A stretch of 64,000 nt of DNA from Candidatus Latescibacterota bacterium (GTDB taxonomy: Bacteria > Latescibacterota > UBA2968 > UBA8231): positions 248,001 through 312,000 of the forward strand of contig JAJEIO010000029.1 in assembly GCA_022827835.1 (NCBI GenBank), written 5' to 3'. Under the pieces are notes generated by a model. It saw only the letters and a list, made by a program, of their open reading frames with translations. It did no database searches and was not told the DNA's origin. Both the position numbers and the translations under genes were made by a program. This document shows positions 9,032-16,842 of the stretch, in pieces. The first letter of the stretch is position 1; every line of letters starts with the position of its first letter.

Positions 9032-9814
9032 ATGAGCATTTCCCATTCCCTGCACGTGATTGCTGAGGATGTGCAGTTCTACCGCGATCACGGTTATTTC
9101 GTCTATCAATATCCGCTCTTTCCCGCTGAAAAGTTTCAGCGCTTGCAATCCTTCTTCGCCGGCTTATTGGCCGATTTGCCTGCGGGTAAACGACCCGAAG
9201 CTATGGACGTGCCGCACTTTGCCCATCCAGAGCTTTTTGAGTGGCTGCTCGCCGACGAGGTGCTCGATTTTGTCGAGGCGTTTATCGGCCCGGATATTGT
9301 CTTGTGGTCGAGCCATTTTATCAGCAAGCCGCCCGGCGACGGCAAGCGCGTGCCTTGGCACGAGGACTCGGCGTATTGGAATGAGCGGCTCAGCGAACAC
9401 GAGGTCCTGACCGTGTGGCTGGCCATCGACGACTCGACGCGAGAAAACGGCTGTATGCGGGTGGTGGCCGATTCGCACCGACACGGCTTTTCCGACTACG
9501 TGGAGGTCGATCACAACACCCACGTCTTTGGGCGCGAGATCGTGGCCGAGCAGGTTGATCAGTCGCGGGTCGTCGATCTGGAACTCCGCGAGGGCCAGTG
9601 CCACATCCATCACTCCAAAATGATTCACGGCTCCAATCCCAACACTAGCGCCAAGCGGCGCTGCGGCTACACCATGCGCTACATGCCAGCGACTGTGAAG
9701 GTGCGGAGTACAGGGCCGCACGCGGCACACGCGGTGTATCTGGCGCGGGGCCGGGATCGGGCTGGCAACGAGTACGGCGAGCCGTGGGTGCCGTTTGCGC
9801 CGGGCATTCGCTAG
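9032..9814 (+). CDS. Phytanoyl-CoA dioxygenase family protein (Fe(II)/2-oxoglutarate oxygenase)
   Basis: The start is ATG 9032 with a GAGAAAGG ribosome-binding site; an ATG at 8984 would add 16 unconvincing residues. The 260-residue protein has the double-stranded beta-helix pattern of PhyH enzymes. The iron facial triad is visible as H110 and D112 (WHEDSAYW) and the distal H199 (SKMIHGSN). R209 or R210 (AKRRCGY) should bind 2-oxoglutarate. All catalytic residues are present, so an active hydroxylase is likely; the substrate is unknown. It closes the co-directional run that starts at 983 and is followed by a hairpin (9832-9855). Confidence 0.85.
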   Translation: MSISHSLHVIAEDVQFYRDHGYFVYQYPLFPAEKFQRLQSFFAGLLADLPAGKRPEAMDVPHFAHPELFEWLLADEVLDFVEAFIGPDIVLWSSHFISKPPGDGKRVPWHEDSAYWNERLSEHEVLTVWLAIDDSTRENGCMRVVADSHRHGFSDYVEVDHNTHVFGREIVAEQVDQSRVVDLELREGQCHIHHSKMIHGSNPNTSAKRRCGYTMRYMPATVKVRSTGPHAAHAVYLARGRDRAGNEYGEPWVPFAPGIR

Positions 9815-9831
9815 GGATGGACGTCATTGAT

Positions 9832-9855
9832 CGTCAGGAGTGTTACGACCTGACG
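9832..9855. terminator. Hairpin between convergent genes, terminator-like
   Basis: A perfect 7-bp inverted repeat (cgtcagg / cctgacg) with a 10-nt loop lies between the phyH-like gene and the converging brnA gene. No clear U-run follows on either strand, so it may be a weak bidirectional terminator or a transcript-end stabiliser. Confidence 0.4.
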
Positions 9856-9879
9856 CGCGAGAGGCGGGTAGAATAAAAT

Positions 9880-10125
9880 TTACTCTAGTCCGACACTCTT
9901 CCGGAGTGCTTGATTGATCCTAGTCTGCCAACCGGGGCCACCGGCCTTAAAAGCGGCTAGTACGTCGGGGTCTAGCCGGATGGTGGTGGAAACTTTGGTC
10001 GCGGCTGCCTTGGGTCGGCCTCGCTGAACCGGGACTTGGGCGAATTTTGCCTGCCATTCCGGGGTGGCGAGATTCGGCAGGTCGTCATCGGAATCGAGGT
10101 CCATATACGGCTTGTTCTCGTTCAT
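9880..10125 (-). CDS. brnA: BrnA-type antitoxin
   Basis: An 81-residue protein. The acidic N-terminus (DLDSDDDLPNL) is followed by a basic linker (QRGRPKAAATK) and a ribbon-helix-helix module (VSTTIRLDPDVLAAFKAGG, then WQTRINQALRKSV). This is the layout of BrnA antitoxins, which neutralise BrnT and repress their own promoter. The start overlaps the end of the upstream toxin gene by 41 bp, the usual brnT-brnA order. The strict neighbour relationship makes the call firm even though the proteins are small. Confidence 0.85.
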   Translation of the reverse strand: MNENKPYMDLDSDDDLPNLATPEWQAKFAQVPVQRGRPKAAATKVSTTIRLDPDVLAAFKAGGPGWQTRINQALRKSVGLE

Positions 10126-10357
10126 TGGCTTTCCTCATGCTGATGATCCGGCGTATATTACCGCGTTGCGTCCATGCAAGAATCACCATGCGGTTGGCGA
10201 GAAATCCGATCGTGATGTATCGAGGCTCCCCATAGTCCTTGCGATTATCCTCAACGGTCAGCGTCGCCCCGGCAAAAACGTCTGAGGCGTGGGCCATATC
10301 TAAGCCACGGAGCTGCAGGGTGGTATCGCGTTTGGCCGGATCGAATTCAAATTCCAT
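10085..10357 (-). CDS. brnT: BrnT-type ribonuclease toxin
   Basis: A 90-residue protein with the BrnT layout: N-terminal EFEFDPAKRDTTLQLRG (normally EWDpaKa..N..KHg), a central DVFAGATLTVEDNRKDYGEPRYITIGF and the C-terminal WTQRGNIRRIISMRKANERE. BrnT is a small RelE-fold ribonuclease that cleaves mRNA when free of BrnA. The conserved R-x-I-S-x-R-x-A pattern near the end is intact, which suggests a working toxin. The canonical Lys-His at the end of the first block is replaced (RGLDMAH), so activity is not certain. It is the first gene of a two-gene operon. Confidence 0.85.
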   Translation of the reverse strand: MEFEFDPAKRDTTLQLRGLDMAHASDVFAGATLTVEDNRKDYGEPRYITIGFLANRMVILAWTQRGNIRRIISMRKANEREQAVYGPRFR

Positions 10358-10505
10358 TTATTTTATGTTACTACAAAAAAGCCATAACGTCAACTTATGC
10401 AGACCAGTAATACCATTCAGGTATCCGCAAGACAATGGCCGCTGGAGATACTTGCCAATTGATGGCTCGGAGTGCAGTTTTGCTGATAACAGAGAGGAGT
10501 AAACC

Positions 10506-11786
10506 ATGAAAAATTACGCAATTGTCTCACTGCTGCTTTTAGCCGCTTTGTGCGCCAATGCTGAAGAGTATTGGCCCCAGTGGCGCGGTCCCAACCACAA
10601 CGGCGTTAGCGAGGCCGTGAACTTGCCTACGACTTGGAGTGCGAGCGAGAATGTGGTCTGGAGCAAGAAGCTGCCCTCTTGGAGCGGGAGTACGCCGGTG
10701 GTGTGGGGCGAGCGGGTCTTTTTGACGTCGCCCAATTCGGGCGAGGAGATTCAGGGCGGTGAAAAACTGCTTTTGGGCTGCTTGTCAACGGCTGATGGCA
10801 GCGTGTTGTGGCAGCGCACGCTCGCCGAGGGCAATGCCTATTGGCGCAAGCACAACAACACCTCGCCTTCGCCGGTCACCGACGGCGAGCGCGTGCTGGC
10901 CGTTACGGGCACGGGGATGATCCGGGCCTTTGACATGGATGGAGAAGAGCTGTGGCACTACGACTTGCAAGCCGAGCACGGCTCTTTCGGCCTGATGTGG
11001 GGCTACGCCTCATCGCCGTTGCTCTACGACGGCAAGCTCTTCGTCGAGGTCCTACACGGAATGAATACGGACGATCCTTCCTACCTGATCGCCTTTGATG
11101 CGGCTACTGGCGCGGTTGCGTGGAGGCAGGAGCGACCAACCGACGCGCCGGGGGAGTCGCCGGATGCCTATACTACGCCTGTGGTCCTCGAGCACAACGG
11201 CCAGACGCAAATCGTCGTCTCCGGCGGCGACTACATCACCGGCCACGATCCGGCTACCGGCGAAGAGGTGTGGCGGGCAGGCGGCTTGAATCCGGGCAAG
11301 GAGCGGAATTACCGGGTGGTTGGGTCGCCAGTTGCGGTTGCCGGGATGGTGTACGCGACGAGTCGCCGCAACCCGGTGCTAGCGTTCCGCGCCGGTGGCA
11401 CGGGGGACATTAGCGAGAGTCACTTGGCGTGGGAGTGGACGGGAGCGGGCGGGCCAGATGTGCCTTCGGCTGTTACCGATGGTAGCTATTTCTACATGGT
11501 CGATGATCGCGGGCGGGCTACCTGCCTCGATGCCAAGACGGGCGCGGTGGTGTGGGGGCCGGAACGCACGGCCCAGGGGACGGTTAGCGCCTCGCTGGTG
11601 CTGGCCGATGGCAAGCTCTACGTGGTCAATGAAAATGCGGTGACGACCGTGCTGCAGGCTGGACCAGAGTACAAGGTGCTGGCGACGAACGAACTCGACG
11701 GCGGCTATACGCTGTCGTCGCTGGCCATTGCCGGGGGGCGGATTTTCCTGCGGACGGAGTCGCACCTGTACTGCATCGGCCAGTAG
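10506..11786 (+). CDS. Secreted PQQ-like beta-propeller protein
   Basis: The start is ATG 10506 behind AGAGGAG. A signal peptide (LLLLAALCANA) precedes the typical opening W-x-Q-W-R-G-P-N-H-N-G of the outer-membrane or periplasmic quinoprotein-like family. Repeats of the type A-x-x-x-x-T-G-x-x-x-W recur every 40-50 residues (for example FDAATGAVAWR, HDPATGEEVWR, LDAKTGAVVWG), as expected for a 7- or 8-bladed PQQ_2 propeller. Dedicated PQQ/Ca ligands of true quinoprotein dehydrogenases are not evident, so it may be a non-enzymatic propeller. It appears to stand alone and converges on the ABC permease gene. Confidence 0.8.
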   Translation: MKNYAIVSLLLLAALCANAEEYWPQWRGPNHNGVSEAVNLPTTWSASENVVWSKKLPSWSGSTPVVWGERVFLTSPNSGEEIQGGEKLLLGCLSTADGSVLWQRTLAEGNAYWRKHNNTSPSPVTDGERVLAVTGTGMIRAFDMDGEELWHYDLQAEHGSFGLMWGYASSPLLYDGKLFVEVLHGMNTDDPSYLIAFDAATGAVAWRQERPTDAPGESPDAYTTPVVLEHNGQTQIVVSGGDYITGHDPATGEEVWRAGGLNPGKERNYRVVGSPVAVAGMVYATSRRNPVLAFRAGGTGDISESHLAWEWTGAGGPDVPSAVTDGSYFYMVDDRGRATCLDAKTGAVVWGPERTAQGTVSASLVLADGKLYVVNENAVTTVLQAGPEYKVLATNELDGGYTLSSLAIAGGRIFLRTESHLYCIGQ

Positions 11787-11807
11787 GGGCGGTTTGCAAA
11801 CCGCCCC
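11786..11807. repeat. 22-bp perfect palindrome, REP-like / bidirectional terminator
   Basis: The sequence ggggcggtttg followed at once by its exact reverse complement forms a perfect 22-bp palindrome. It starts at the last base of the propeller stop codon and lies between two convergent genes; flanking bases extend the symmetry with one bulged G. G+C-rich palindromes of this type are often dispersed in genomes. Here it is also well placed to end transcription from both sides. Confidence 0.55.
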
Positions 11808-11813
11808 CTACGT

Positions 11814-14800
11814 CTATTCGGCCTTGAGGGCCGCCAGCAGGGGGCGGCGCAGGGCCGAGTGACTGGCGACAGAACACGCCAATAGGCCAGCAGCGAAGAC
11901 CAAACCGAGTGAGACGCCCAGCGAGGCCCAAGGCAAGGGGGTAGGATCGAAAAGGCGGGGGGCCACGGCGATAAGGGCGGCGACGCTGCCTATTCCTTCG
12001 CCCGCTAGCAGGAGAAAGCCGTGTTCGTAGAGCAGCATTGCCCCTAGGCGGGCGCGGCGAAAGCCACAGGCGCTCAAGGCCGCCAACTCGCCACTGCGCT
12101 CGAGGACGTTGCGCAAGATGAGGATCCCCAAACCCAGAGTACCCAAGAGCAGCCCGAGCAAGCCCAGCGTCTGAAAGGTTGCCAGATACGTGTTTTCGAC
12201 GGCGCGGTAGCCTCGAAGGCGCTCGGCGCTCAAGGTGGCGTCGAGGCCGTAGGCCGCTAGTTCCCTTTCGAGCGCGGCGGCGACGGCGGCTGGTTGTTCC
12301 GTTTCGACTAGAAAGTAGCCGTAGCCTTCGCGTTCGGGAAAGTGCGCGGCGAAGCGATCTTCGGCAATGAGCAACTCGCTCTGGAACAGGCTACCGTCCA
12401 ACAGCCCAACCAACCGCACGGTCAAACCCTCCGCAATTGGGATGTCGTCTCCCAGACGCTTGTGCAAAATCCACTGCGCTGAATTAAAGTCGCCGATAGC
12501 CGGGATGACGCCCGGCTCCAAATCGCGCTGAAGCAATCGCCAAGGATTGGCGCGCTCGTCTGGCGTTAGGGGGAGCGTCTGCCGGAAGGGCAAGCCGCCG
12601 CGTTGGACGAATTCGTCCGGTGCTCCGAGGACGCGCGGAGTTTGGGGTATGTAGAGGTTGAGACAGCTCACATCGTCGCCGGGCAGGACGCGGAAGGGGA
12701 AAAAGCGCGCGTCTTCCAAGTCTGTTGAGAACCCCAACTCAAAGCGTCCATCCGCACTATTGAGGTCTTGGTGCAGGGGAATCTCTGCCTCGGCGACGAG
12801 GGAGAAACCACCCGTGCCCGGATCGTCTGACCACTCGACTTGTCGGTGGACCCCAGCGGCGACGATGACAAAGGTGGCGCAGGCGACGAGGGATGTGCAG
12901 AGGGTGCTGCGGCTGGGCTTGCGGGTGCTGTTGAGGAGGCCCAGGCCGAGGCTGGAACTGAGGCGGCTCGCTGTTGGAGCGCGCAACCATACTGCGAACA
13001 GGGCTAATAGCGCCAACAGGGCCGAGGTGCCGCTGCCTAAGAAAAGCGCGGCGGCCGTGGCTGCGTCGGCCATACCGGCGAGAACGCTCAATGTGAGGGC
13101 TATTATCAAACCGAGAGCGGCGAGGACGGCGCTGCGACGGCGCGGGAGACGCAGGGCCGTGTCGATGGTACCAGCAAGCAGGGCGCGGACGGGCATCCGG
13201 TGGAAGCGCTGCACAGTGCGCCACAGCGCCAGCGAGACCAGTATCAAGGTGGATAGATAGCCTACTCCTAAGCTCAGCCAGCTAACGTGAAGTTGGAGGA
13301 AGGGTGTACCGATAGCCTCCAACCACAAAGTGTGCAAGCCGACCAGCATTAGATAGGCGTAGAGGGGAGCGCCGACTAAGCCGAGTAGTCCACCCAGCGC
13401 GGCTAAGGCAATGCCCTCGCCCAAGAAGCGTCGGCCCACCGCGGCGAGCGGGTAGCCGGTGGCGAGCAGCAGCCCTGCTTCGCGCGCGCGTTGTTCGAGG
13501 CCGAACTTGCACAGCAGAACCACCAGTAATGCGGCCGCGGCGATGAGGAAGAGGCTGAAGCCGATAAAGAGGCCGCTGAAGTCCGTGGCCCCGGTTGATG
13601 CTAACAGGGCCTCTTGGCGGACAGGGCGCAAGGAGAAGCCAGCCGCCGTCGGAGACAGGCGCGATAGCAGGTCTTGGCGCAGGCTTTGGTAGTGAGTGGG
13701 CGAGGACGGATAGAAGCGGATGGAAGTCAGCGCGCCGTGGCGGCTGCCCCACAGGCGCTGGCCTGTTTGGATGGCGACGAAGGCTTTGGGCGCGGCTCCG
13801 TACTGGTCCCAGTAGGCTTCGTCCTGCGGGCGGATTTGCCCCATGTCGATGGGGAAGGGTGCGTCCCAGGCAGTTATATCGTCTTCTTCCTGCAACCCCG
13901 GATAGGCAGGCGTCAGGGCCGGATCAATGGCCAAGCCGCGCATCTGCACAATCCCTTGGAGGTGGAAGCGGGCTTGCTCGGTGCGGAGTTCATGGCGCGG
14001 GCCGACTACGTAATAGGTCAGGGAGATCGAATCACTGGGAGCTGCGGCCAGTTCTTGAGCCGTCCAAGCATCTAGGTAGAGAGCGTCGGCGGCGAGGGGT
14101 GGCGCGGGCCGTCCGTCTGCAAGGTAGAGGCCGGTGGGATCGTCGAGGGCGGTAACGGTTGAGTAGGGGACTTGGCGACCGTTGCTTTCAATGGCGTTGG
14201 CCAGATAGGTCGAGAAGGTTGCGGTTTTGAGTTGTAGGGAGGTAGCGCTGGCCAAGGCGGCAGCGCGGGTCGAGTCGTCGAGGACGAAGCGAGTGCTGGT
14301 GAGTTCGATGTAGTTGGAGTGCAGCGCGAGGTCCAGCTTGCGGTCGGCGAGAGTCAGGTGCTGGGCGAGAGCATGTTGCAGGTCTTGGTGTTGACTGTTG
14401 GGCGCGGCGATGAGCAGGGCGTTGACGCGATCCTGTTGGTCGAGCGCGCGCTGGAGGGCTTGGAGGTCGAGGTAGGCGTTGAGCGGCAGGTGCTGATGCG
14501 GTCGCAGGCCGAAGCGTCCCGCCCCACTGTCGGGCAAGACGCCGGTGAGCACCACGCGCAGGATGGTGACGAGATCGTCGGTGGCGCGGCGGCCGAAGAG
14601 GGATTCGCGGTAGGTTGGACTGGGGCGCTCCAGCGAAAGTAGAACCGCGTCGCCTAGTTCAAGACCGAGGGCGCGTTGCAGCGAGGCACTGACGACGAGC
14701 GAGGGAAACGGCTGGCCGGGCGTTGGCTTCGACGGCTCGGCTGAGCTCGCCGAACGCCTGAGCTCAGCCGAAGGTTTGAGCGCATCGCGCAAGGCGGAGC

Positions 14801-15134
14801 CGCCCTCGGGAAAGAGCGCGGCGAAGCGGGTGTCGATGCCTTGGATTTGCACGCCAGTGGCGAGCGCTTGGGTTGCGGCGTGGCGGGCGCTGCCGTTGAG
14901 GAGGATGACAGGTGCGTGGCCTCCAGGCAGTTTGGTGGTCAAGTCGCTGCTGAAGAAGTGCGCGGCGAGCAGTGCGTAGTCGATCTGGCCTAGGCGCTCT
15001 AAAGCCAAGTCGCGCAGACTGCCGCGCATGGAGTCGCCGACTAGGAGGGCACCGGTCAGAGCGGTTGTGGCGACCGCGGTCCCCAGTAGCAGCCCTAGGT
15101 GAACCCGCCAGTAGTAGATCAGGCTTCGACGCAC
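11814..15134 (-). CDS. FtsX-type ABC transporter permease
   Basis: The start chosen is GTG 15134, which overlaps the upstream ATPase gene by 16 bp; the frame is open further upstream but that stretch codes for low-complexity Arg/Pro. The 1106-residue protein begins RRSLIYYWRVHLGLLLGTAV (first membrane segment) and has a large extracytoplasmic domain. It then carries two blocks of membrane segments with FtsX signatures (LSGLFIGFSLFLIAAAALLV near the middle and the C-terminal LLGLLLGTLGLGILILR). This double-length layout fits exporters that move lipids, lipoproteins or peptides, related to MacB/LolCE-like machines. Residues about 121-137 are encoded by a 50-bp palindromic repeat that also occurs in the ATPase gene. 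Confidence 0.85.
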   Translation of the reverse strand: MRRSLIYYWRVHLGLLLGTAVATTALTGALLVGDSMRGSLRDLALERLGQIDYALLAAHFFSSDLTTKLPGGHAPVILLNGSARHAATQALATGVQIQGIDTRFAALFPEGGSALRDALKPSAELRRSASSAEPSKPTPGQPFPSLVVSASLQRALGLELGDAVLLSLERPSPTYRESLFGRRATDDLVTILRVVLTGVLPDSGAGRFGLRPHQHLPLNAYLDLQALQRALDQQDRVNALLIAAPNSQHQDLQHALAQHLTLADRKLDLALHSNYIELTSTRFVLDDSTRAAALASATSLQLKTATFSTYLANAIESNGRQVPYSTVTALDDPTGLYLADGRPAPPLAADALYLDAWTAQELAAAPSDSISLTYYVVGPRHELRTEQARFHLQGIVQMRGLAIDPALTPAYPGLQEEDDITAWDAPFPIDMGQIRPQDEAYWDQYGAAPKAFVAIQTGQRLWGSRHGALTSIRFYPSSPTHYQSLRQDLLSRLSPTAAGFSLRPVRQEALLASTGATDFSGLFIGFSLFLIAAAALLVVLLCKFGLEQRAREAGLLLATGYPLAAVGRRFLGEGIALAALGGLLGLVGAPLYAYLMLVGLHTLWLEAIGTPFLQLHVSWLSLGVGYLSTLILVSLALWRTVQRFHRMPVRALLAGTIDTALRLPRRRSAVLAALGLIIALTLSVLAGMADAATAAALFLGSGTSALLALLALFAVWLRAPTASRLSSSLGLGLLNSTRKPSRSTLCTSLVACATFVIVAAGVHRQVEWSDDPGTGGFSLVAEAEIPLHQDLNSADGRFELGFSTDLEDARFFPFRVLPGDDVSCLNLYIPQTPRVLGAPDEFVQRGGLPFRQTLPLTPDERANPWRLLQRDLEPGVIPAIGDFNSAQWILHKRLGDDIPIAEGLTVRLVGLLDGSLFQSELLIAEDRFAAHFPEREGYGYFLVETEQPAAVAAALERELAAYGLDATLSAERLRGYRAVENTYLATFQTLGLLGLLLGTLGLGILILRNVLERSGELAALSACGFRRARLGAMLLYEHGFLLLAGEGIGSVAALIAVAPRLFDPTPLPWASLGVSLGLVFAAGLLACSVASHSALRRPLLAALKAE
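14725..14774. repeat. 50-bp palindromic intragenic repeat, copy 1
   Basis: Identical over 50 bp to 15447-15496. It contains an 11-bp inverted repeat (cggctgagctc / gagctcagccg) with an 11-nt loop. It lies inside the permease gene and is read through in frame, giving the peptide SAELRRSASSAEPSK. Its left half matches the shorter elements at 15845, 15888, 26459 and 55737. Confidence 0.85.
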
Positions 15135-15844
15135 GTCCCCTCGCGCAAGAGCAGGCGGCGGTCGCAGCGCGCGGCTAGCTCGAGGTCGTGGGTTGCGATG
15201 ACGAGGGCGGCTTGTTCGGCGCGGTGGAGCGCGAAGAGCAGGTCGGCGACGGTGGTGGCCGTCTGGCGGTCGAGGCTGCCGGTAGGCTCGTCGCAGAGCA
15301 AGAGACCGGGTTGGTTGATCAAGGCGCGTGCCACAGCCACGCGTTGGCACTCGCCGCCGGAAAGCTCAGCGGGGCGGTGGTGCAGGCGTTCTGCTAGACC
15401 GACGGCGGTTAAAAGGTCGCGGGCGCGCTCGCGCCGGTCGGCTTGGGGCTTCGACGGCTCGGCTGAGCTCGCCGAACGCCTGAGCTCAGCCGAAGGAAAG
15501 GCGAGAGTGGGGATTAGGGCGTTTTCGAGGGCCGAGTACTGGGGCAGCAGGTGGTGGTTTTGGAAGACGAAGCCGATGTGCTGGTTGCGGAAGCGGGCGA
15601 GTTGCGGTTCGGGAAGGGCTAGTGGGTCTTGGCCGCTGATGGCGATTTGGCCGGAGGTTGGAGGTTCGAGGGTGCCGAGCAGGTGCAGCAAGGTACTCTT
15701 GCCCGAGCCGGATGGACCGATAAGTGCTAGGGACTGGCCCTCCTCGGCACGCAGCGAGACGCCGCGCAGCACTTCGACGATCTGGTCGCCGAGGGCGAAG
15801 TGCTTGCAGACGTCGGCTGCGGCGAGGGCTGGGGTTGCGTTCAT
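15119..15844 (-). CDS. ABC transporter ATP-binding protein (LolD/MacB type)
   Basis: A 241-residue nucleotide-binding subunit. Walker A is GPSGSGKST, the Q-loop follows at FVFQNHHLLP, the signature is LSGGECQRVAVARAL, Walker B is LLLCDEPTGSLD and the switch is VIATHD. The sequence groups with LolD/MacB-type ATPases that drive FtsX-type permeases, and the permease gene follows with a 16-bp overlap. About 17 extra residues (around 117-132, SAELRRSASSAEPSKP) lie between the Q-loop and the signature in the helical subdomain. They are encoded by a 50-bp palindromic repeat identical to one in the permease gene, and appear tolerated. The ATG overlaps the stop of the thioesterase gene (TCAT on the + strand). 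Confidence 0.9.
   Translation of the reverse strand: MNATPALAAADVCKHFALGDQIVEVLRGVSLRAEEGQSLALIGPSGSGKSTLLHLLGTLEPPTSGQIAISGQDPLALPEPQLARFRNQHIGFVFQNHHLLPQYSALENALIPTLAFPSAELRRSASSAEPSKPQADRRERARDLLTAVGLAERLHHRPAELSGGECQRVAVARALINQPGLLLCDEPTGSLDRQTATTVADLLFALHRAEQAALVIATHDLELAARCDRRLLLREGTCVEA
15447..15496. repeat. 50-bp palindromic intragenic repeat, copy 2
   Basis: Exact copy of 14725-14774, in the same orientation, inside the ABC ATPase gene. It is read in the same frame as the other copy, so both proteins carry the same inserted peptide. Confidence 0.85.
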
Positions 15845-16305
15845 GGGACTTCGGCGGGCTCAGTCGAGTCGTGCGCCGCCAGTTTGCGGGACTTCGGCGA
15901 GCTCAGTCGAGTCGTGATAAAGTCCGGGATGGGGATGGCGCGGATGGCCTCGCCCGGATTGCAGACACAGCAGACGACCTTGAGGCGGCCTTGGGCTATG
16001 TGTTCGCCGTCGCAGTGGAAGTCGAAGCGAAAGCTGAGGGACTTCTCGCCTTGCTTTTCGAGATGTACATGGATGTCGAGGACGTCTTCAAAGGAGACGG
16101 GGCGGAAGTACTCGCATTCGGCGGTGAGGCGAGGCCAGCTAATGATGTCGCCGTCGCGTTGGCTGTGGACGCTCAGGCCCAGGCTGCGCCAGAAGGCGTG
16201 CTCGGCGGCTTCCATGAAGACGAAGAAGCGCGCAAAGTGGACGATGCCAGCCTGATCGGTGTCGGCCCACTCGACGCGGCGGCGGGTGCGGAATTCGACG
16301 GACAC
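15841..16305 (-). CDS. YbgC/4HBT-family acyl-CoA thioesterase
   Basis: A hot-dog-fold protein of 154 residues. The family signature is near the N-terminus: W-A-D-T-D-Q-A-G-I-V-H-F-A-R-F, with the catalytic Asp at about residue 17 followed by a long helix (FMEAAEHAFWRSLGL). Strands carrying PVSFEDVLDIHVHLEKQG and LSFRFDFHCDGEHIAQG follow. Relatives hydrolyse acyl- or 4-hydroxybenzoyl-CoA thioesters in the cytoplasm. The recognisable domain ends at about residue 130. The last 24 residues (TTRLSSPKSRK... to DSTEPAEVP) come from two tandem copies of a short repeat at 15845-15916, so the natural C-terminus has been extended. The stop overlaps the start of the ABC ATPase gene. Confidence 0.85.
   Translation of the reverse strand: MSVEFRTRRRVEWADTDQAGIVHFARFFVFMEAAEHAFWRSLGLSVHSQRDGDIISWPRLTAECEYFRPVSFEDVLDIHVHLEKQGEKSLSFRFDFHCDGEHIAQGRLKVVCCVCNPGEAIRAIPIPDFITTRLSSPKSRKLAAHDSTEPAEVP
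15845..15916. repeat. Two tandem 29-bp copies of the short dispersed repeat
   Basis: Copies at 15845-15873 and 15888-15916 (43-bp period) differ by one base; each holds acttcggcg[ag]gctcagtcg. The reverse complement aligns with the left half of the 50-bp elements at 14725 and 15447, apart from a few purine transitions. The copies form the 3' tail of the thioesterase gene. Confidence 0.8.
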
Positions 16306-16306
16306 G

Positions 16307-16777
16307 TCAGTTGCCGGGGCGGAAGAATGTGACTAGGTAGCCGCCCATAGCGGCCAAGACGATGCCGAGGACAAAGGGCCAGCGCACGGCCGCCCAGCCG
16401 CCAGCGGGCGGATGCACGAGCACGGCGACGACCGCGTTGACGATGGGAGCACCGGCAAAGACGATGGACATGACCACGGCTGGCGTCCCCTTGGCCCCGA
16501 AGGCGAGGAGGACGCCCAACGCGCCGATAGCTCCGGCGATGCCGGCGGCGGTGGACCAGAAGACGCCCTTGGCCGGGTAGATCCAGGTCGCGCCATTGTA
16601 GGCTAGGACGATCAGCGAGCCGAAGACCGCGGTGAGCAGGTAGGCCAAGCCGACGAAGAGGAAGGCTTTGTAGCGGCCGTTTACCGGGTCGGCCATGGCG
16701 ATCTGGCCGGTGTGCAGCAGGACGCCGTAGAGGCCCCAACAAGAGACGGTGAGAAGAGCGAAGACGAGCCAAGTCAT
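16307..16777 (-). CDS. Small EamA/DMT-like membrane protein
   Basis: A 156-residue hydrophobic protein with about five membrane segments: VFALLTVSCWGLYGVLLH, FVGLAYLLTAVFGSLIVLA, VFWSTAAGIAGAIGALGVLL, VVMSIVFAGAPIVNAVVAVL and FVLGIVLAAMGGYLVTFF. The G-L-Y-G-V-L and P-x-V-N motifs resemble one half of a drug/metabolite transporter (EamA) protein, which would act as a dimer. It ends one base before the start region of the thioesterase gene, so it is probably the first gene of the group running to the ABC permease. The substrate is unknown. Confidence 0.6.
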   Translation of the reverse strand: MTWLVFALLTVSCWGLYGVLLHTGQIAMADPVNGRYKAFLFVGLAYLLTAVFGSLIVLAYNGATWIYPAKGVFWSTAAGIAGAIGALGVLLAFGAKGTPAVVMSIVFAGAPIVNAVVAVLVHPPAGGWAAVRWPFVLGIVLAAMGGYLVTFFRPGN

Positions 16778-16842
16778 GGGATAATCCTTTCGCTTGCGCG
16801 TTCGCCCATAATGTGGCTAGGAGACTCGCTGCTGTCGAGTGG

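Noticed and set aside
12658..13260. A 200-codon frame on the + strand inside the permease gene
   Set aside because: It is a shadow of the permease with Arg/Ser-rich composition and no start-site support.
15135..15350. N-terminal extension of the ABC permease frame
   Set aside because: It overlaps the ATPase gene in another frame and has a low-complexity Arg/Pro composition; GTG 15134 gives a normal first membrane segment.
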